Assembly (NCBI RefSeq): GCF_021590045.1
Contig: NZ_CP062221.1
Coordinates: 3,534,001 to 3,598,000, forward strand
Reading direction: 5' to 3'
Source of the DNA: Cellulomonas palmilytica
GTDB lineage: Bacteria > Actinomycetota > Actinomycetes > Actinomycetales > Cellulomonadaceae
Length of the DNA stretch: 64,000 bases
A program made the translations under genes and the position numbers. Positions 1 to 8,150 of this stretch are shown here, piece by piece; position 1 is the stretch's first letter; each line of letters begins with the position of its first letter. The notes under the pieces are model-generated. The model was given only the letters and a program-made list of their open reading frames with translations, did no database searches and was not told where the DNA came from.

Positions 1-364
1 CGCCGTGCAGCGCGCGGTCGACGTTCGTCGGGCCGGTCTGCGGGCGCTCGTCGACGTCGGTGACGCTCGCGATGCGTGCGGCGTCGCCGGGCGCGACCCC
101 GTCGAGCGTGAGGCGACGCATGACGAGGAGCCGCTCGACGTCGTTCGCGGAGTAGCGCCGGTGCGACCCCGCGGAGCGCTCGGACGGGCCGAGGCCGTAC
201 CGGCGGTCCCACGTGCGCAGGGTGGCGGGGGCGACGCCGAGGCGCGCGGCGACGGCCGCGACCGTCAGCGGCGCGGCGTGCCGGTGGGGGGCGGCGGTCG
301 CCACGGTGTCGTCCGACGTGTCGCGCTCGGGCGCGGCAGAGCCGTCGTCGGGCGACAAGGTCAT
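1..364 (-). CDS. MerR-family transcriptional regulator (partial, N-terminal part)
   Basis: A minus-strand frame starting at the ATG at 364 runs off the left edge, so about 121 residues are seen. After a low-complexity N-terminus of about 30 residues comes a MerR-type winged helix-turn-helix containing PATLRTWDRRYGLGPSER and SHRRYSANDVERLL. This matches the HTH_17/MerR DNA-binding domain that sits at the N-terminus of regulators binding spaced promoters; the effector domain lies outside the window. Seen: the HTH. Inferred: a transcriptional regulator, possibly a B12- or light-type MerR because of the WDRRYGL pattern. The target is unknown. It is divergent from whiB. Confidence 0.8.
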   Translation of the reverse strand, partial: MTLSPDDGSAAPERDTSDDTVATAAPHRHAAPLTVAAVAARLGVAPATLRTWDRRYGLGPSERSAGSHRRYSANDVERLLVMRRLTLDGVAPGDAARIASVTDVDERPQTGPTNVDRALHG

Positions 365-488
365 GGCGCGATTCTGCCAGCCGCCTCACCCGCTACGCGC
401 ACCGGCGCGGGGTCGGGACGTCCCCCGTTCGTGGCAAATCGGGACACTCGTGGCGTCAATCGCGTCAGAACTGCCACGCGAACGAGTC

Positions 489-517
489 TTGACCGGATTC
501 TGGCGCGGTTGTAGCGT
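489..517 (+). promoter_or_regulatory. Candidate sigma-70-type promoter of whiB
   Basis: TTGACC at 489-494 and TAGCGT at 512-517 are separated by 17 bases, a good match to actinobacterial housekeeping promoters. It would leave a 5' leader of about 115 bases before the WhiB start at 639. Found by eye only. Confidence 0.5.
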
Positions 518-638
518 TCCCGTCACGACAACGGTTCGACCTGGGACTTCGGTCCCTGGTCACCGCCCCCAGCACCGCACCACCGCCAGACAGCAGATCG
601 CCCGGATCCGCAGCCGGACGATCGAACGAGGAGGACGC

Positions 639-944
639 ATGGCCGAGATCTCGAGGTTGCCCGGACCGGTGATGGACCTGTGGGAGTGGCAGTTCGAGGG
701 CGCCTGCCGCCAGGCCGACCCCGACCTGTTCTTCCACCCCGAGGGCGAGCGGGGATCCGCTCGTCGCCGTCGCGCCGAGGCCGCCAAGGCCGTGTGCGCC
801 ACCTGCCCCGTGCTCGAGCAGTGCCGCGAGCAGTCGCTCTCGGTCCGCGAGCCGTACGGCGTCTGGGGCGGGCTGTCCGAGGACGAGCGCGCCGCACTGC
901 TGGCCCAGCGGGCCCGCACGGTCGTCGCCCGCACCAGCGCCTGA
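639..944 (+). CDS. whiD: WhiB-family iron-sulfur transcription factor, WhiD/WhiB3 type
   Basis: A 101-residue protein. The ATG at 639 follows GAGGAGG at good spacing; the longer upstream frame lacks this support. Four cysteines (C23, C53, C56, C62, spacing CxxCxxxxxC) are the [4Fe-4S] ligands of WhiB proteins, and GVWGG (residues 74-78) is the family turn that contacts DNA and sigma factor. The N-terminal LPGPVMDLWEWQ and DLFFHPEGERG resemble mycobacterial WhiB3 and Streptomyces WhiD more than WhiB1 or WhiB2. Such proteins bind sigma-A region 4 and act as redox- or NO-sensitive regulators of development and metabolism. Assignment to the WhiB3/WhiD subgroup is from remembered family patterns. 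Confidence 0.9.
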   Translation: MAEISRLPGPVMDLWEWQFEGACRQADPDLFFHPEGERGSARRRRAEAAKAVCATCPVLEQCREQSLSVREPYGVWGGLSEDERAALLAQRARTVVARTSA

Positions 945-997
945 CTCCCGCTGCTGCCGCCGGCACCATCGAAGGACCTCCCGGACCCACCGGGGAC

Positions 998-1035
998 GAC
1001 GAAGGCCCCGTCCACCAGGACGGGGCCTTCGTCGT
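998..1035. terminator. Hairpin between convergent whiB and groES
   Basis: An inverted repeat, GACGAAGGCCCCGTCC then ACCA then GGACGGGGCCTTCGTC, lies just after whiB and before the end of groES. Its position between convergent genes fits a two-way terminator. There is no long T-run, which is usual in GC-rich actinobacteria. Confidence 0.7.
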
Positions 1036-1086
1036 CCCGCCGGCCGCGCGGTCGCCGTCAGGACGGCGGCGCGGGCCGGCGTGCGA

Positions 1087-1383
1087 TCACTTGGTGACGA
1101 CCGCCAGCACGTCGCGCGCCGAGAGGATCAGGAACTCCTCGCCGGCGTACTTGACCTCGGTGCCGCCGTACTTCGAGTAGATGACCTTGTCACCCACGGC
1201 GACGTCCAGCGGGACGCGGTTGCCCTTGTCGTCGATCCGGCCCGGACCGATCGCGAGGACCTCGCCCTCCTGGGGCTTCTCCTTGGCGGAGTCCGGGATG
1301 ACCAGACCCGAGGCCGTCGTCGTCTCCGCCTCCAGCGGCTTCACGACGATCCGGTCCTCGAGCGGCTTGATGGAGACCGACAC
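1087..1383 (-). CDS. groES: Co-chaperonin GroES
   Basis: A 98-residue protein of standard GroES length, starting [20 protein letters not shown], with the mobile-loop region [19 protein letters not shown] (about 22-40) and the C-terminal SARDVLAVV strand. GroES forms the heptameric lid of the GroEL folding chamber. No groEL follows: downstream is a terminator hairpin and whiB, so groES is monocistronic here and groEL must lie elsewhere. Two CIRCE operators and a promoter sit upstream, which predicts HrcA heat-shock control. Confidence 0.97.
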   Translation of the reverse strand: MSVSIKPLEDRIVVKPLEAETTTASGLVIPDSAKEKPQEGEVLAIGPGRIDDKGNRVPLDVAVGDKVIYSKYGGTEVKYAGEEFLILSARDVLAVVTK

Positions 1384-1466
1384 TGCGGACCTCCCCTTCG
1401 CGTGTTGAGTGGTTCAGCGGGTCGCGCCCAGCCACCGTCGTCGCGGGTGCCGGAAGGCCTGGCGCA

Positions 1467-1493
1467 TTGGCACACTCGCCAGGAGAGTGCCAG
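1467..1493. promoter_or_regulatory. Second, degenerate CIRCE operator
   Basis: TTGGCACAC-N9-GAGTGCCAG keeps the 9-9-9 layout of the HrcA operator (consensus TTAGCACTC-N9-GAGTGCTAA) with several mismatches. It lies downstream of the -10 box, in the 5' leader of groES, where bound HrcA would block elongation or initiation. Confidence 0.7.
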
Positions 1494-1500
1494 TTCCCTC

Positions 1501-1529
1501 ACTCTAGGAACGCCTTGGCACTCGGTCAA
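1501..1529 (-). promoter_or_regulatory. groES promoter
   Basis: Read on the minus strand: TTGACC (1529-1524), 17 bases, TAGAGT (1506-1501). The -35 box lies in the spacer of the upstream CIRCE element, so HrcA binding would directly mask it. Confidence 0.7.
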
Positions 1530-1541
1530 GGCGAGTGCTAA
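1515..1541. promoter_or_regulatory. CIRCE operator (HrcA binding site)
   Basis: TTGGCACTC-N9-GAGTGCTAA differs from the CIRCE consensus at one position in the left arm only. It overlaps the -35 box of groES. HrcA repression of groES/groEL through CIRCE is established in actinobacteria. Confidence 0.9.
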
Positions 1542-1623
1542 CCGTGTCCGCCCACGGCGGATCCGGGTCACCTGGTGCCCGACAGGTGCACCACGGCGCG
1601 CGACAGGTGGAAGGATCGCCGCC

Positions 1624-2853
1624 ATGGATGCCGACGGGCTCAGCCGGCTGCTCGCCCCCGAGGGGTGGGCGCTGCTGTCCGCCCTGCCGCCGTACGACGA
1701 GCGGCTCGCGATGCCGCTGGGCGAGCGGCTGCGCGCCGAGGGGCTGCACCCCTCGCTCGTCGCGGCCGCGCTCACGCAGTCCCGGCTGCGTGCCAAGGCC
1801 CACGCGAAGCTCGGCGACTTCGCCGACGGCATGCTGTTCACCCCCGCGGGGCTCGAGCAGGCGACGCGTCTCGAGGTCGCCGCACACCACGCGCGCCGCT
1901 ACCGCGACGCGGGGCTGACGCACGTCGCGGACCTCACGTGCGGGATCGGCGCGGACGCGCTCGCGTTCGCGGGCGTCGGGCTGCGCGTCACCGCCGCCGA
2001 GCTCGACGAGATGACCGCGGCGATCGCGACCGTGAACCTGCGCCACTTCCCCGAGGTCGTCGTCCGGCACACCGACGGCCTCGCGCTCGACCTCGCGGAC
2101 GTCGACGGCGTCTACGCGGACCCCGCGCGGCGCACCGGCGGCGGCTCGCGCATCCACGACCCGGCCGCGTACGCGCCGCCGCTCGACGCGGTGCTCGCCG
2201 TCCGCGAGCGCGTCCCCGCGCTCGGTCTCAAGCTCGGCCCGGGCGTCGCGCACCGCGACCTGCCCGCGGACGCGCGCGCGCAGTGGGTCTCGGTCGAGGG
2301 TGACGTGGTGGAGCTCGGGCTGTGGTTCGGCCCGCTCGCGCCCGAGGGTCCCGGGCGGTCCGCGCTCGTCCTCGCGAACGACACCGCGCACGTCCTCGCG
2401 CCCGACGAGCCCGCGCACGCGCACGTCGGCGAGGTCGGCGGCTACCTGTACGAGCCGGACGGCGCGGTCATCCGCGCGGGGCTCGTGGGCGACGTCGCGC
2501 TCGACGTGCGCGGACGCCTCGTCGACCCGACGATCGCGTACGTGACGTCCGACGAGCGCAGCGCGACCCCGTTCGCGACCGGCTACCGCGTGCTCGACCG
2601 CATGCCGTTCGGGCTCAAGCGCCTGCGCACGTACCTGCGCGAGCGCGGCGTCGGTCGCCTCACGATCAAGAAGCGCGGCACCGCCGTGGTCCCCGAGCAG
2701 CTGCGTCGGCAGCTCGACCTGCGCGGCGGGGCGACGAGCACGATCGTGCTCACGCGGATCGCCGGGCAGCAGAGCGTGCTCGTCGTCGAACCGCTCGACA
2801 GACCCGACCCCGCCCCGACCGGCCCGGTCGGCACCTCCCCGGGAGACGCGTGA
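1624..2853 (+). CDS. Class I SAM-dependent methyltransferase with C-terminal THUMP-like domain
   Basis: A 409-residue protein. The central Rossmann methyltransferase fold shows motif I as VADLTCGIGADALAFA (about 102-117), motif II with the acidic end VTAAELDEMT, and YADPARR (about 162-168) in the position of the catalytic or substrate loop. The C-terminal stretch from PFGLKRLRTYLRERG resembles the THUMP-like domain of a conserved actinobacterial family of unknown substrate. RNA is the plausible substrate but this is inference. The ATG at 1624 is chosen because the family begins shortly before GWALLSALPPYDE. The stop overlaps the next start (TGATG), so the two genes are translationally coupled. 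Confidence 0.85.
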   Translation: MDADGLSRLLAPEGWALLSALPPYDERLAMPLGERLRAEGLHPSLVAAALTQSRLRAKAHAKLGDFADGMLFTPAGLEQATRLEVAAHHARRYRDAGLTHVADLTCGIGADALAFAGVGLRVTAAELDEMTAAIATVNLRHFPEVVVRHTDGLALDLADVDGVYADPARRTGGGSRIHDPAAYAPPLDAVLAVRERVPALGLKLGPGVAHRDLPADARAQWVSVEGDVVELGLWFGPLAPEGPGRSALVLANDTAHVLAPDEPAHAHVGEVGGYLYEPDGAVIRAGLVGDVALDVRGRLVDPTIAYVTSDERSATPFATGYRVLDRMPFGLKRLRTYLRERGVGRLTIKKRGTAVVPEQLRRQLDLRGGATSTIVLTRIAGQQSVLVVEPLDRPDPAPTGPVGTSPGDA

Positions 2854-3989
2854 TGGCCGCACCCGTCCACCTGCCGTTCGCGCACAGCGAGCGCTCGACC
2901 GTCGGCCTCGAGTGGGAGGTCGCGCTCGTCGACGCCGACTCGGGCGACCTGCGCCAGGCGGCCGACGCGATCTTCGACACCGTGGGGCACGACCACCCGA
3001 ACATCACGCAGGAGCTGCTGCGCAACACGGTCGAGATCTCGTCGGGCAAGTGCACGACCGTCGCCGAGGCGGGGCGGGACCTGCAGCGCGCGCTCGACGA
3101 GGTCGCCGCGGCGGCCGCTCCCCTGCGCATCGACCTCATGGGCGGCGGCACGCACCCGTTCGCGAACTGGGCGACGCAGAAGGTCAGCGACAAGCAGCGC
3201 TACGCGACGCTCATCGACCGCACGCAGTGGTGGGGCCGGCAGATGCTCATCTACGGCGTGCACGTGCACGTGGGCGTCGAGGACCGCGCCAAGGTGCTGC
3301 CGATCTCGCGCGCGATGCTCACGGTGTTCGCGCAGCTCCAGTCGCTGTCCGCGTCGTCGCCGTTCTGGAACGGCAAGGACACCGGCTACGCGTCCAACCG
3401 GGCGCTGCTGTTCCAGCAGCTGCCGACGGCGGGCCTGCCGTACCAGTTCGAGGAGTGGTCGCAGCTCGAGCAGTACGTGGGCGACATGATGCACACGGGC
3501 GTCATCGACCAGTTCGACGAGGTCCGCTGGGACATCCGCCCGTCGCCCCGGTTCGGGACGCTCGAGATGCGCATCGCGGACGGCGCGACGAACCTGCTCG
3601 AGGTCACCGCGATCTCGGCGCTCACGCACTGCCTCGTCGAGCACTTCTCGTCGCTGCTCGACGCGGGCGAGACCCTGCCGAGCATGCCCACCTGGTTCGT
3701 GCAGGAGAACAAGTGGCGCTCGGCGCGCTACGGCATGGACGCGATCGTCATCACCGACGCCGTCGGCGACGAGGAGCTCGTGACCGACTCGGTGTCCCGT
3801 TGGCTGCAGGTGCTCGCGCCCGTCGCCGAGCGGCTCGGCTGCGCGGCCGAGCTCGACGACGTCCGCGTGATCCTGCGCCGCGGCGCGTCCTACCAACGCC
3901 AGCGTGCCGTGGCCCGCCGCAACGCGGGCGAGCTGGACGCGGTGGTCGCGTCCCTGGTCGCCGAGCTCCGCGCGGGCAAGCCGCTGTAG
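2853..3989 (+). CDS. Carboxylate-amine ligase of the GCS2 (YbdK / glutamate-cysteine ligase) family
   Basis: A 378-residue protein. It opens with the family motif RSTVGLEWEVALVD and contains TQELLRNTVEISSGKC, YGVHVHVGVED and DIRPSPRFGTLEMRIAD, the ATP-grasp-like glutamine-synthetase fold residues of GCS2 proteins. Members make gamma-glutamyl peptide bonds (YbdK makes gamma-glutamylcysteine slowly). Many actinobacteria that use mycothiol instead of glutathione still carry this copy, so the true amine partner is uncertain. It overlaps the methyltransferase gene by one base. Confidence 0.85.
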   Translation: MAAPVHLPFAHSERSTVGLEWEVALVDADSGDLRQAADAIFDTVGHDHPNITQELLRNTVEISSGKCTTVAEAGRDLQRALDEVAAAAAPLRIDLMGGGTHPFANWATQKVSDKQRYATLIDRTQWWGRQMLIYGVHVHVGVEDRAKVLPISRAMLTVFAQLQSLSASSPFWNGKDTGYASNRALLFQQLPTAGLPYQFEEWSQLEQYVGDMMHTGVIDQFDEVRWDIRPSPRFGTLEMRIADGATNLLEVTAISALTHCLVEHFSSLLDAGETLPSMPTWFVQENKWRSARYGMDAIVITDAVGDEELVTDSVSRWLQVLAPVAERLGCAAELDDVRVILRRGASYQRQRAVARRNAGELDAVVASLVAELRAGKPL

Positions 3990-4016
3990 GCCCGGCGACC
4001 GGGACGCGCCCGGCGC

Positions 4017-4505
4017 TCAGCTCTCGGCGAGGATCGCGTCGATCTGGCCCATCGCCTCGGTCATGCCCTCGGCCATGCCCATGCCGGCGATCTTCTCGAG
4101 GTCCTCGAGCGTGTCGAACCGCGACGTGACGGTCATGCGCGTGCCGCCGTCGAACGCCTCGATCCCGACGGCGACGTGGATGGTCGGCAGCGCGTCCGAG
4201 GGTCGGCCGCTGTCGTCGGCGAAGCCGTCCTCGAACGTGAGGGAGCGCGGCTCGTCGAGCGAGACGAACGTCCACCAGCCGTGCGCCTTCGACCCGTCCG
4301 GGCCGGTCATGTAGTAGCTCGCGTTCCCGCCGGTGCGGAAGTCGTGGTCGACGAACGTGGCGGGCCACTCGGGCGGCCCCCACCAGCGCTCGAGCTTGCG
4401 GGGGTCGGACCAGATCGTCCACACCTTCTCGGGCGGTGCGGCGAGCTCGGCGACGATCACGAGGCTCAGCGCCTCGGTGTCCTTCGTGGTGCTGACGACA
4501 GTCAT
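4017..4505 (-). CDS. SRPBCC (AHSA1-like) domain protein
   Basis: A 162-residue protein with the START/Bet v1-like AHSA1 pattern: VIVAELAAPPEKVWTIWSDP, KLERWWGPPEWP, LTFEDGFAD and a C-terminal GQIDAILAE helix. Such proteins bind small hydrophobic ligands in a deep cavity. It is the second gene of a two-gene unit: its start overlaps the ArsR stop by ATGA. ArsR-SRPBCC pairs are common in actinobacteria; the ligand is unknown. Confidence 0.88.
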   Translation of the reverse strand: MTVVSTTKDTEALSLVIVAELAAPPEKVWTIWSDPRKLERWWGPPEWPATFVDHDFRTGGNASYYMTGPDGSKAHGWWTFVSLDEPRSLTFEDGFADDSGRPSDALPTIHVAVGIEAFDGGTRMTVTSRFDTLEDLEKIAGMGMAEGMTEAMGQIDAILAES

Positions 4506-4894
4506 GACGGGTCCCTCTCGTCGTTCGGGGGCGGGTTCTCCTGGTGGTCGCCGTCCTCCGCGAGGAGGTCCGCGATCCGGTCGACGCGACCGCGCCAGAC
4601 CGCCTCGTACGCGTCGAGCAGCCGGGCCGCGGCCCGGACGGTCTCGACGTCGCCACTCACGATCTGCTCACGACCTTGCCTGCGCTTGCGCACGAGCGCG
4701 GCCCGTTCGAGCACCGCGACGTGCTTCTGGACGGCCGCGAAGCTCATCGCGTACTGCCGGGCGAGCGTCGAGACCGACTGCTCCTCCGCCAGCACGCGCA
4801 CGACGATGTCGCGCCGGGTCGCGTCGGCGAGCGCGCCGAAGATCCGGTCGACCTCGTCCTGGTCGAGCGAGCCGACATCCATTTCTACAACCAT
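4502..4894 (-). CDS. ArsR/SmtB-family winged-helix repressor
   Basis: About 130 residues. The HTH core is DRIFGALADATRRDIVVRVL then VSTLARQYAMSFAAVQKHVAVLERAALVRKRR, typical ArsR recognition helix and wing. There are no CxC or alpha-3 metal-binding cysteines, so it is not a classical metal sensor. Two starts are possible: ATG at 4894 (inside the operator, perhaps leaderless) or ATG at 4882 (MDVGSLDQDEV). It probably represses its own operon with the SRPBCC gene through the palindrome at 4886-4903. Confidence 0.88.
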   Translation of the reverse strand: MVVEMDVGSLDQDEVDRIFGALADATRRDIVVRVLAEEQSVSTLARQYAMSFAAVQKHVAVLERAALVRKRRQGREQIVSGDVETVRAAARLLDAYEAVWRGRVDRIADLLAEDGDHQENPPPNDERDPS

Positions 4895-4903
4895 GTGGTT
4901 GTA
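4886..4903. promoter_or_regulatory. ArsR operator palindrome
   Basis: TACAACCA-TG-TGGTTGTA, a perfect 8-bp inverted repeat with a 2-base centre, covers the first possible ATG of the ArsR gene. It is AT-rich compared with its surroundings and has the size of an ArsR dimer site. Autorepression is inferred. Confidence 0.7.
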
Positions 4904-4941
4904 CGTTACGCGCCCTTCGTGCGCCCCACAACCCCCGGGGG

Positions 4942-5568
4942 TCAGTCCGTGCGCATCGCCTCGGCCACCACGCGCGCGCCGGGCACCGCCTCGTCCAGCA
5001 GTCCCGCGACGACGCCCGCACGGTCGGCCGGCGACCGGTTCTGGCTCAGCTTCGCCTTGCCCTCGACCCGCTCGACCAGCAGCTCGACCCCGACGATCGC
5101 GCGCAGCTGCTTCGTCACGAACACCTCCGGGGCGTCGCTCACGCGCCACCGCTGCGCGCGGTGCGACTCGTGCGCGTCCGTGAGTCGCGTCAGCACTCCG
5201 CGCAGCCAGTCGGGGTCGTCGTGCACGCGGACTCGGCCCGACAGGTGCACCGCGGAGTAGTTCCACGTCGGCACCACGCGCCCGTGCTCCGCCTTCGACG
5301 CGTACCAGGCCGGCGACACGTACGCCTGGTGGGCGGCGACGATCGCGAGCGCCGGTGCGCCGTCGTCGCCACGCTCCGCGATCTCGCGCCACTGCGGGTT
5401 GCCGCGCGCGAGGTGCGCGACGAGCCGGTCGCCCTCCCACAGCACCGGCAGGAGCGTCGCGACGGGGAACCCGTCCGCTCCGGTCGTCACGAGCTCGGCG
5501 GACCCGACCGCGCCGACCAGGGTGCGTGCGGCGTCGTCGTCGATGGCGTTGAAGACGGGGACGTACAT
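4942..5568 (-). CDS. FMN-binding PaiB-family protein
   Basis: About 208 residues from the ATG at 5568, chosen because PaiB proteins start MYxPxxF (here MYVPVFNAIDD). Other signature pieces are GFPVATLLPVLW, GHLARGNPQW-like HLARGNPQWREI, AHQAYVSPAWYASK, VPTWNYSAVHLSG and KLSQNRSPADR near the C-terminus. The fold is the split-barrel flavin-binding domain. Bacillus PaiB was described as a negative regulator of sporulation and protease genes; in actinobacteria the role is unclear. It is separated from the neighbouring operons by short gaps and appears to be a single gene. Confidence 0.88.
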   Translation of the reverse strand: MYVPVFNAIDDDAARTLVGAVGSAELVTTGADGFPVATLLPVLWEGDRLVAHLARGNPQWREIAERGDDGAPALAIVAAHQAYVSPAWYASKAEHGRVVPTWNYSAVHLSGRVRVHDDPDWLRGVLTRLTDAHESHRAQRWRVSDAPEVFVTKQLRAIVGVELLVERVEGKAKLSQNRSPADRAGVVAGLLDEAVPGARVVAEAMRTD

Positions 5569-5622
5569 GCGCTCGACAGTAACGATCCGGGCCAACCGGA
5601 TTTCCGCGGCCCGCCCGTCGGC

Positions 5623-6237
5623 CTACGCGCCCGCCTCCTCGTGCGCGCCGGCCGCGCCGCGCGCGGGCTCGAGACGCACCACGGTGGCACCGAGCGCGGC
5701 GGCCTCCGCCGGGTCGTGCGTCACCAGGAGCGCGGTGCGCCCGGCGAGCCGGTCCCGGGTCCAGGCGAGCACGTCGGCGCGGGACGCGGCGTCGATCCCG
5801 ACGAACGGCTCGTCGAGCACGACGAGGTCCGCAGCGGGCAGCAGCGCCCGCACGAGCGCCACGCGGCGGCGCTGCCCCCCGGACAGCGCGCGCACCGGGC
5901 CGTGCCACGCGGCGTCGTCGAGCCCGACCGCCCGCAGACCCTCGGCGGCCAGGTCCCCCGACGAGCGGGGCAGCACGAGCCGGACGTTCGCCGGCGCGGA
6001 CAGCTGCTCGCACAGCCGGTCCTCCTGGAACGCGGCGGCCCGCGCGCGTCCCGCGAGGCCGCGGACCCGCCCCGACGACGGGCGCACGAGCCCGAGCAGC
6101 ACGCGCGCGAGCGTCGTCTTGCCCGCGCCGTTGGGGCCCGTCACCGCGGTCGTCGCGCCGTCGGGCAGCTCCAGGCAGAGCCGGTCGAGCACCACGTGCT
6201 CACCGAACCGGACGGTGAGGTCCTCCAGCGCGATCAT
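5623..6237 (-). CDS. ABC transporter ATP-binding protein (nitrate/sulfonate/taurine type)
   Basis: A 204-residue ATPase with Walker A GPNGAGKTT (34-42), Q-loop F70-Q71, signature LSGGQRRRVAL (118-128), Walker B DLVVLDEP (137-144) and the H-loop VTHDPAEAA. It is shorter than usual for the family but all nucleotide-binding motifs are present. It overlaps the permease gene by ATGA. With the permease and lipoprotein it forms a complete importer located directly downstream of the hydrogenase gene. Confidence 0.9.
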   Translation of the reverse strand: MIALEDLTVRFGEHVVLDRLCLELPDGATTAVTGPNGAGKTTLARVLLGLVRPSSGRVRGLAGRARAAAFQEDRLCEQLSAPANVRLVLPRSSGDLAAEGLRAVGLDDAAWHGPVRALSGGQRRRVALVRALLPAADLVVLDEPFVGIDAASRADVLAWTRDRLAGRTALLVTHDPAEAAALGATVVRLEPARGAAGAHEEAGA

Positions 6238-7046
6238 CGCCCGCTCCCGCCCGCGACCACCCGGTCGCCCGCCGCGAGCGCGCGCCGCGCGCGCTCCAGC
6301 AGCGCGAGCACCACGCGCTCGGTGAGCGCGGCCAGGACGACGACCACGACCGTCCACGCGAGCAGGTCGGCCGTCGCGAGGAACAGCTTCGCCTGGTACA
6401 TCTGCTCGCCGATGCTGCCCGCGGGCAGCCCGATCACCTCGGCCGCGATCCCGCTCTTCCACGCGAGGCCGATGCCCGTGCGGCACCCCGCGACCAGGTA
6501 CGGCAGCACGCCGGGCGCGTCGACCGCGGCCAGCCGCCGCGGCCACGGCACCGCGAACACGCGCGTCATCTCCAGCAGCCGCTCGTCGCGCTGCCGGACA
6601 CCCTCGAGCACGTTGACGTACAGCACCGGCAGCGCCATGAGGAACGCGACGACGAGCGCGAGACGCGCCGAGTCGGTCCACAGCAGCACCAGGATGATGA
6701 ACGCCACGACCGGGGTCGCGCGGATCGTCGAGACCAGCGGCGCCAGCAGCGCGTCCGCCCACCGCCACGCCGCGGCGGCCGCCGCGAGCGCGACGGCGGC
6801 GACCAGCGCGAGCGTGAAGCCGAGCGCGACGTTCGTCAGCGTGCGGCCGACGGTCGCCCAGAGCTCGCCCGTCGGGACGAGCTCGACGAGCCGCACGACG
6901 ACGTCCCACGGTCCGACGAGCAGGATCGGCTGCCCGAGCGCGAGCGCCGCGACCTGCCACACCACGAGCCAGCACGCGACGGCCGCGGCCGTCCTCGCGC
7001 GCCGCGCGAGGGGGCCCTCGTCCGTGCGTCCGCCGGTGTCGCTCAT
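6234..7046 (-). CDS. ABC transporter permease (nitrate/sulfonate/taurine type)
   Basis: A 270-residue membrane protein with about six hydrophobic segments. The segment RLLEMTRVFAVPWPRRLAAV sits in the place of the cytoplasmic EAA loop, and GLAWKSGIAAEVIGLPAGSIG is the conserved SsuC/TauC-like region. ATG at 7046 is chosen because the sequence before it is soluble and not conserved-looking. It overlaps the ATPase start and lies 26 bases after the binding-protein gene. Confidence 0.9.
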   Translation of the reverse strand: MSDTGGRTDEGPLARRARTAAAVACWLVVWQVAALALGQPILLVGPWDVVVRLVELVPTGELWATVGRTLTNVALGFTLALVAAVALAAAAAAWRWADALLAPLVSTIRATPVVAFIILVLLWTDSARLALVVAFLMALPVLYVNVLEGVRQRDERLLEMTRVFAVPWPRRLAAVDAPGVLPYLVAGCRTGIGLAWKSGIAAEVIGLPAGSIGEQMYQAKLFLATADLLAWTVVVVVLAALTERVVLALLERARRALAAGDRVVAGGSGR

Positions 7047-7072
7047 CCCGACCGCCCGATCAGCCAGGCCCG

Positions 7073-8137
7073 TCAGCCCGCGTCGAGGTAGAAGTCGTCG
7101 CCGGGCAGCGCACCGCCCACGGCCTTCGGCTCGGCGGCGTGCAGCACCTGCAGGTACCCCTGCAGCGCGGGGCGCAGCTCGTCGCCCACGAGGTGCACGA
7201 CGTGGCACGCCGGGATCGCGGCCTGCGCCACGGGCGCGGCCTTGACGATGCCCGCGGCGACGACGAGCTCGGCGGCCTCGGCGGGCGAGGCGTTGACGAA
7301 CGCGACCGACTCCGCGTCGTCTGCGAGGAAGTCCGCGAGCGCCTGCGGGTGCTCGCGCGCGAACTGCGAGCGCACGACCGTCACGCCGGTGACGAGCTGC
7401 GATGCGTTGCCCAGCTCCGACCACGCCTGCGTGAGGTCCACCGCGACGCGTACCTCGGGGGTCTGCGCGGTCACGGCGGTCGCGTACGGCTGCGGCAGGA
7501 CGCCCACGGCGCCGGGCGTGGCGGCGAGCAGCGCCGCGACCTCGGTGGCCTCCGACCGGTACTCGACCGTGACGTCCGAGCCCGGCATGAGCCCCGACTG
7601 GCGCAGCAGGTGCTCGAGCACGTACTGCGGGCTCGCACCCTTGCCCGTCGAGTACAGGGTGCGGCCGCGCAGGTCCGCGAGCGAGGTGATGCTCGAGCCG
7701 TGCTCCAGGACGGACAGCACGCCGAGGGTGTTGACCGCGACGGCCTGCACGCCGGGGTCGTCGTCGGTGCGGGTCTGCTGGTGCACCACCGCGGCGAGGT
7801 TGGCGGGCAGGAGCGCGACGTCGACCTCGCCCTTGACGAGCAGCGGGACGACCTCGTCGGGCGTGCCGTACGTCGTGACCTCGTAGTCCTGCAGGCCCGT
7901 GCCCGCGTCGGCCTCGCGGATGAGGCCGACGAGCCCGATCGTCGTCGGGCCGGTCAGCGCGGCGACCCGGACGGTGACCCGCTCGGGCGGTTCCGCGGAG
8001 GCGACCGGCACGTGCGGCCTCGTCGTCGGGCTCGTCGTCGGGCTCGTCGTCGGTGACCCCGCCGTCGCGCCCGTCCCGCACGCCGCGAGCAGCGCGAGCG
8101 CCGCCGTCGCCGCGAGCGTCGTCACGGTCCGCCTCAT
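7073..8137 (-). CDS. Lipoprotein substrate-binding protein of the ABC importer
   Basis: A 354-residue protein from the ATG at 8137, preceded by GAGGTGAGGA. The lipoprotein signal is MRRTVTTLAATAALALLAAC with the lipid-modified cysteine at position 20, followed by a low-complexity TSPTTSPTT linker. The mature part resembles NMT1/SsuA-type periplasmic proteins (VDVALLPANLAAVV, GRTLYSTGKGASPQYVLEHLL). A GTG at 8149 would add four residues. The gene begins 13 bases after the hydrogenase stop, so all four genes are probably one transcript. The substrate cannot be read from the sequence. Confidence 0.88.
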   Translation of the reverse strand: MRRTVTTLAATAALALLAACGTGATAGSPTTSPTTSPTTRPHVPVASAEPPERVTVRVAALTGPTTIGLVGLIREADAGTGLQDYEVTTYGTPDEVVPLLVKGEVDVALLPANLAAVVHQQTRTDDDPGVQAVAVNTLGVLSVLEHGSSITSLADLRGRTLYSTGKGASPQYVLEHLLRQSGLMPGSDVTVEYRSEATEVAALLAATPGAVGVLPQPYATAVTAQTPEVRVAVDLTQAWSELGNASQLVTGVTVVRSQFAREHPQALADFLADDAESVAFVNASPAEAAELVVAAGIVKAAPVAQAAIPACHVVHLVGDELRPALQGYLQVLHAAEPKAVGGALPGDDFYLDAG

Positions 8138-8150
8138 GTCGGTCCTCACC

